Below are positions 58,315 through 64,000 of a stretch of DNA of 64,000 nt, in pieces (positions within the stretch are counted from its first letter, which is position 1; every line of letters begins with the position of its first letter). Both the position numbers and the translations under genes were made by a program. Under the pieces are notes generated by a model. The model worked only from the letters and a program-made list of their open reading frames with translations, did not search any database and was not told where the DNA came from. Source of the DNA: Adiantum capillus-veneris (lineage: Eukaryota; Streptophyta; Polypodiopsida; Polypodiales; Pteridaceae); assembly GCA_014529385.2 (NCBI GenBank), contig CM043966.1, positions 85,470,087-85,534,086 of the forward strand. The letters are read 5' to 3'.

Positions 58315-58490
58315 TGAAGTTGTGCGATGAGCAAGAGAAGGGATGGAGAGAAGGGGAAGGGGATGCAGGAGGCAGACCTTTGGTGGAGATGAGAGAGTTA
58401 ATCACTCTCTCCTCCTTATTTGCTTTATAAACAAATAATGTAAGAGGGCGGGCGCTCGGCCACAATCCAACCATGAGGCCTGAAACCAAA
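58315..58490 (-). repeat. LTR fragment of a copia-type element
   Basis: It starts TGAAGTTGTG in plus (ends CACAACTTCA on minus) next to the primer site. It is GA-rich, with ataaacaaataatg and a ggccacaatccaaccatgaggcc block resembling the outer part of copia A's LTR (ccggccatatcc...aggccacttggg). The outer edge is approximate. Confidence 0.55.
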
Positions 58491-58509
58491 AAATTTAAAT
58501 CAAAATTGG

Positions 58510-59170
58510 ATTATATTTACCATGTGATAAGGAGTGTTTCAATACCCTTTTGTATGAGGGATTGACACACAAGAAATTCATCGTAGATATGGGAACCAAG
58601 TCCATGGCTTTAAAAAAGGAGTCCTAAGGCCATGCTAGGGTCCTAGGGCCCTCAACAAGAGGGGCCACAAGGGTGCGTAAATTTGCCAAACAGGAAACCC
58701 TGTATGGCCAATGGAACTCCCGTGTGGCCCATGTTATTAAGGACCGTAGAGACTTAGCATGGCCTTGGGGCCCGTTTTTCCTCTAAACTCATGGAAAACA
58801 TAAATGAGAACTTGAAGTCTAATCCAAAGAGAAACATGAAGAGTTTAGAGCGCAAGGGCATAATATAGATACTTATAGCCAAAATAATAGTAGCATTGAG
58901 TGGATTGTGACAAGATAGAAATTTCTTAACCCACAAACGAAAATAAATACTCAAGTAGAATTAGAAAATTTCAAACATGTACCCAATGATCATAAGAAGT
59001 GTTTATTGGCTGTCTTTCACGATGGGTTTAACCAATTTTTGGGCAAAAGTGCGAGTAAAATCATATCCCAAAATGCATTCTTTTCTGGTCTTTGGTGGTG
59101 TTGCCCCCAAACTCCCCCACCAAGGGGGCCTAAGGGGCTGTTCCGTGTGGCCCCCCTTGGATACTCGACG
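58510..59170. repeat. Dispersed repeat family, copy 2
   Basis: 58510-58680 is homologous, in reverse orientation, to 18340-18455 plus 18606-18660. 59065-59160 matches 18690-18800 in direct orientation and has the CCCCC-rich block ccccaaactcccccaccaag. Confidence 0.7.
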
Positions 59171-60700
59171 ACATTATTATTTCATTGCCTCAGCAACATA
59201 TGAACCACATTAGAGAGATACATATCAACTTCATCACATAAGAAAAGCTATACACATCTTATAACAATTAATATGTTGCCTTTTTGTAGCATAGATATGC
59301 CGACATAATGTTGGAATTATGCTTCCTTGTGCCTTTAAAAAAATCCTAGACTTAGTTGATAGACACAATAGGATACTAAGCTATGTACTAGCACTACGAA
59401 CAAATAAGGATGTCAACACCGTAGTGCTAGAATTTACTCTCTTTACATTAAAACTAATTGAAATATTAAATGAGAGCTAGATTGTGTTGACATAAGGCAA
59501 TTCACATTTGCAAAGGAATTGATTTTTTATCAATTGATAGATTGTACAAGGGGCATTTTGCATCTAGGCACGAAACCATTGGCTATGGTAGCCATGGAAT
59601 TTGACATTAAAAAGCTTGCAATTGCAAAATGTGACATAGATTAACATTCTCATAGCTTCCTAACTTCCTCTCTTGCACAATACCCTCTACCTTGGGGCAG
59701 CTTTGATGTCTCCTTGTATCATGCCCTTGCCCTTTGTGGTACCTTTGATGTCACATTCCATCATGTCTTCTACCTTTACAATCCTTGCAATTTTTATAAA
59801 GAGATTCATCACCATCTACTGCAAACCACCTCTTGCAATCATGTAGTATTCCTCTTGCGCACACCTTTGTTTATGGTGTGATGTCCATATGAAAGCAAGA
59901 ACTTTGCATCTTTGTCTTTCGGACCTTGTTTGCAACCACATGGGAGTCATATTCTTAAATGATACAAATACCAATAGCCCCTTGTTGTTGATACCTACAA
60001 GAAGATATTCAAGAGTTAAAAAGTAGACATGGAAAGATAATATTTAAAGATTTGGTGAATTAGAGAACTATTTTTAATGTCATACCTTGACTCTTGAGCA
60101 TTTTCTTGCAATCAAAGATATTATCATTCTAAATAGCTATTTATACCTTCAAAAGAGAGAGATAAGCTTAGCTCTTCATCTATAAGAACCATCAACATAG
60201 CAAACCATACATGCACATGTAGTAGGAACCATGTGAAATTTTAGTGGGCTACTGCCATTGACACCATGTGAGTATTTGATGTGCTATATACTCATTAACA
60301 ATGATGCAACTTGAGAATACTTAATACACTTTAACCATGTGATGCATAATCTTACTTTCATACAATGCATTTCATCCTCGCTTATTGAACAACGCATGGG
60401 AGATTAGTAAGTTGAGGATGCACTTGAATAGGTGGATGTTGTGGGTACAAGCACCATTATGCCCATATTTCCACATTTGATGTCCCTTGAGCGCAATGTG
60501 GACTAGCTAAGAGTAATGTGCCTAAGCATGTCCTCTTTGCAAGAGCATATTCTTGTGGAAGACCCAAAGCTCCTTGAGACAGGCGTGAAGAAGGAGGTGT
60601 TGAGATATTAGTGACATCCTCTACCTCTGGCACTTTTTAGAGATCTTAAACTCCAAAAGGCAAGGATTTGTTGCAATAGAATCCATTCAAGAGAGGGATT
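59171..60700. other. No gene seen
   Basis: AT-rich sequence with no supported frame or repeat. A short duplicated phrase (ctttgatgtc with ctctacctt / tctaccttt) occurs near 59690-59780. Confidence 0.45.
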
Positions 60701-61060
60701 ATGGCATAAATGTTGATAAAAAAGTTTATCCCTCACGATCATAGATTATGTAAAGAAAGGATTAGAGGAGTGAGGAAGGGAGAGGAGAGATGGAAGCATG
60801 AACTATGGAGGGCTAGAGATTGTTGCATGGAAGGAGAGAGGGAGGAAGAAGTGAAGAAGGAGAGGGAAGGGTGTACAATCCTTTGGTGCAAGTTTTTAGG
60901 ATGATTCAACTTTTGGAGGGAATCCCGAAAAAGTTTTAGAAGTCAAAATAGTGCTGATTTTTAAGAAGTACATTTTTAAAAAGGGCTTTTTGATATGTAA
61001 ATATGTTGGAAAAACTTTTAGAGGGAAATGGTGATTTAGATAAATATTTGATTAGATGTG
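60701..61060 (+). repeat. GA-rich stretch, possibly related to 20060-20580
   Basis: Both have long GGA/GAA runs followed by a T-rich part with tttttgat/tttttgac words. Similarity is loose and only suggestive. Confidence 0.3.
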
Positions 61061-61446
61061 TGCTTATCAATCTTATGTGCTTGATTTTTATGAAATGGAA
61101 GCCACATGGGATTTGTTGATGGTGTGTGTAAGTCAAAGCGGTCTTGGAAGTGCAATTTTGGAGCGCATGCACGCACACACACACACATTGGTGAAAGCAT
61201 CAATTGGAGTGGAAAATCAACACCATTTTTGGTACAATTGCGATAGCATTAACCCACTCATTTGTTGATTTATGTGCACGTTTTGATTGAAAATTTATCG
61301 CATAGAATTTGGTGCAATTTTTAAGTGCACTGGTGTGTACATATGTGCATGCAATGTGCACAGATTTGGTTGCAAATGTATGGCAATTTGGGTGCCAATG
61401 GATTCATGTAAAGCAATCCAAAGTTTGTGATTGTTGATTTGCTTAT

Positions 61447-61834
61447 GGTTCATGGTTTTGAGCATTCACATCAAAATGCCATCAAAAATTGTGCTAGAAC
61501 TATATGTGTGTATGTTTGTTAAGCGATTGTGTTTAATGTGCAAGTTTACACACTTGAAAATTGATTTGATGTGTGAATTTTATGACTATGTTAAAAAAAT
61601 TCTAATTAAATCCCATATTAGACTAATTTTTGGGTCAGATGGTTCATGGTTTTGAACATTCACATCAAAATGCCATCAAAAATTGTGCTAGAACTATATG
61701 TGTGTATGTTTGTTAAGCGATTGTGTTTAATGTGCAAGTTTACACACTTGAAAATTGATTTGATGTGTGAATTTTACGAATATGTAAAAAAAAATCTAAT
61801 TAAATCGCATATTAGACTAATTTTCGGGTCAGAT
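61447..61834. repeat. Tandem duplication of a 194-bp unit
   Basis: Copies at 61447-61640 and 61641-61834 are near-identical, from ggttcatggttttga to gggtcagat. This duplicates a 74-codon frame, which has no recognisable domain. Confidence 0.95.
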
Positions 61835-62414
61835 TTGGGTTGCAAAATGAAAAAAAATGGTTCAAAATGAATCAATTCTAATTATGATTGATTTAAATGC
61901 TTAATTGCATTTCTAAGGGCTATATTTTAAGTTTAATTGGCTGCATAAAGTTTTTCCAAAGATAAATTTTTTGCTATTTTTTGTATCTTTTAGCATATTT
62001 TTGCAAATTTACTACGTAAAATTGCTAATTTTCATCAAAAATTATGACATGGAAAAAACCTTGATACAAATAGCCAATCTGAACCATGCAATGCATAGTG
62101 ATGAATTTTCATGATTTTTTAATCAATTTTGGTAATTTCAGAGTCCCAAACAAATTTTTTGGGTTTTTTGCATGTCTGCATATTTCCCAAAAAAATTCCA
62201 CCTCCGACAACATCCACTTCTCTATTTTATTAGCTAATTTGTGCATTTTTCTCTATTTTTATTTTATTTTTAATCATTAAGAAACTCCCCCTCTAAATAA
62301 GGCTTTAAAAGAAAAACTTTATTTTTTATTTTTTTATAATAATAAAGGAAAAAGGTTTTTTTTTAAAGGGGTTTTCAAAAAACAATAACTTTAAAACTTT
62401 AAAAAAAAGCTCAC
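61835..62414. other. No gene seen
   Basis: Very AT-rich sequence without supported features. Confidence 0.5.
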
Positions 62415-62552
62415 ACAATGCACACACTCACACTCACACACACACACACACACGACATGCGTGCACGTCCTCTCACACACACACACACACATATATACAA
62501 AACAAAACACACACTCGTTTGTACAGACACATAGAGGATATACACATGCGCA

Positions 62553-62646
<94 letters not shown>

Positions 62647-62653
62647 CGCGCGT
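62415..62653. repeat. Compound microsatellite block (AC)(CT)(GT)(CG)
   Basis: Interrupted AC runs (62415-62515) are followed by CT (62555-62599), GT (62600-62638) and CG (62638-62652). The alternating GT and CG parts could adopt left-handed Z-DNA. Confidence 0.95.
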
Positions 62654-64000
62654 CAGTCTTCTCTCCCTCTTTCATGTTGGCAACCACCCCATTGTCTCCT
62701 TCTTTTTCGCTACCCGCACCTGCACGCCATGAATTAATTTGACTTTTTTATGTTGCTTGAATTCAATTTCAATTTTTTGTTTCATTTTATTTTATTTTCA
62801 ATTTGGTTTAAGTTTCATTTTAGATTGTTTTCATTTTATTTAAACTAGAATTTTATTTTGCATCTATTTATTGAATAAAAATCCTCAAAAAAACATTAAA
62901 AAAGAAGCAAAAAAAACAAGAACAAAAAATAATCAAATCTAAATAAAAATTTAAAAAATTCACATAAAAACTACAATTTTAAAATTTCACGTTAAAATGA
63001 CCCAAATATTTGAAAAAATAAAAACCAAATCTTGAAAAAAAATTGCTACGAGGTCAGCACCAAGTCCCTTGACTAAGACTAAGTCCCTTGATCACTTTTT
63101 TCTTAAAGCGTGGTTTTTTGTCCTTTGAAAAGGTAAATTTTGTTTTTCCCTTCAGGAATGGCCGTGACGTTCTTACTTGTACAAGTATGGAACTCCCACA
63201 CCAAATTGCATTCAAATTAACAAACAAGCCAAACTCAAGTTATCATGAAGTCAGTCTAAAAGCAGGAAAGTGGATAGCATAACTCCCACATATAAGCTCC
63301 AAACTTCACACAATTTTTCTACAGCATCAAGGCAGGTAACATTGATGATATGCACTTGTTTCAAGTTCATATGCACAACTTGCGATCTAATTATATCTTT
63401 GTAAATTTTTCAACTTGATGTTCGAACTAACAAATTTCTCATGTGGATCCACCTGGTTGGAGAGGCCCATTCACTGTGCATGATATAGTACACATTATTG
63501 AAAGCTTTGAAGTTGTTAGGTAAGGAATATCAATGAAACACAATTTCTTTTTATACTTTGTTTTGTTATTGAACTTATTGTTCTTAACCAATTGGCTTGC
63601 ACGAATCACTATTATTGTGATAATATTTTAATGGAAGTGCATGAGTTTTTTGGAGGATAGTGAACATTTGTCAAAAAAATTGAAAAGGATTTCTTGAAAT
63701 GGTTTTTCTATTGCACATAGCATTTTTTTCTTTTTATTTTTGGCAAAACTCACAATTGTGAGTAGTTTATATTATCATAATCTAATTTACAACTTCATGC
63801 CATGCTCCTGCCGAGCCATCAAGTGGCCCTAGTTACGTCGTTATATTGGGGAGCCACTCTATGACAAGAGATGAGCCCACACCTTTACCCAAACAAGCCA
63901 GTCAATGTTGAGCTACCCAATGACCAGGGATGAGTCCACTCCTTTATTCCGGTTAGTCATTCATCATTGCACATTGAATTTTTATTGAAAATATTAAAAG
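62654..64000. other. No gene seen; palindrome near the end
   Basis: AT-rich non-coding sequence. The palindrome ACTCACAATTGTGAGT (63748-63763) repeats the one at 4698. A phrase with gagccca/gagtcca, ctcctttat and ccaatga recurs near 63870 and 63930. Confidence 0.5.

Overview
This window looks like nuclear DNA from a land plant with a large, repeat-rich genome. The evidence is nested Ty1/copia and Ty3/gypsy retrotransposons, a hAT-type MITE with an 8-bp target duplication, long GA/GT/CT microsatellites and intron-containing genes with plant-like TATA boxes. A decayed transposase-like gene at 35.2-36.4 kb resembles, from memory, a repetitive protein family of mosses and ferns. A fern-like genome is therefore my guess, not a result. 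No rRNA, tRNA, CRISPR or bacterial-type operon was seen.

Layout. 0-5.5 kb: a tRNA-like SINE candidate, then a hAT MITE (TSD GTTGAGCC) that hosts a small minus-strand LTR element, which carries what looks like a captured host exon; local tandem duplications follow. 5.7-13.5 kb: scrambled gypsy pol fragments, a zone of dispersed 20-bp palindromes, and a long decayed TE-type reading frame. 13.5-21 kb: mostly non-coding, with microsatellites and tandem duplications. 21.24-27.71 kb: the cleanest object in the window, a 6.5-kb LTR retrotransposon with 2-kb LTRs, a polypurine tract, TATA boxes, a 4-bp target duplication (ACGT) and one acidic Gag-like frame broken by four stops. It has no polymerase or integrase, so it is non-autonomous.

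28-37 kb: the most gene-like part. Two plus-strand genes with introns (31.16-32.50 and 32.84-34.44 kb) are unrecognised; the second has a strong TATA box. A 220-bp foldback element and the minus-strand transposase-like pseudogene follow. The three genes might belong to one large DNA transposon, but no ends were found. 37.07-37.71 kb: a 21-bp, partly palindromic minisatellite with higher-order structure, open on both strands.

37.7-58 kb: a graveyard of retroelements. A plus-strand gypsy remnant lacks most of its reverse transcriptase. On the minus strand, copia A, with a recognisable 5' LTR and tRNA-Met-type primer site, is inserted into the integrase gene of an older copia B. Copia B abuts a gypsy reverse-transcriptase fragment without any LTR. 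A gypsy gag-protease and its LTR edge lie further right. 58-64 kb: an orphan LTR edge, a repeat shared with 18 kb, a 194-bp tandem duplication and compound microsatellites.

No coding region looks like a confirmed housekeeping gene. The two intron-bearing genes at 31-34 kb are the best candidates for functional or recently functional unknown proteins, although the second has frame breaks near its start.
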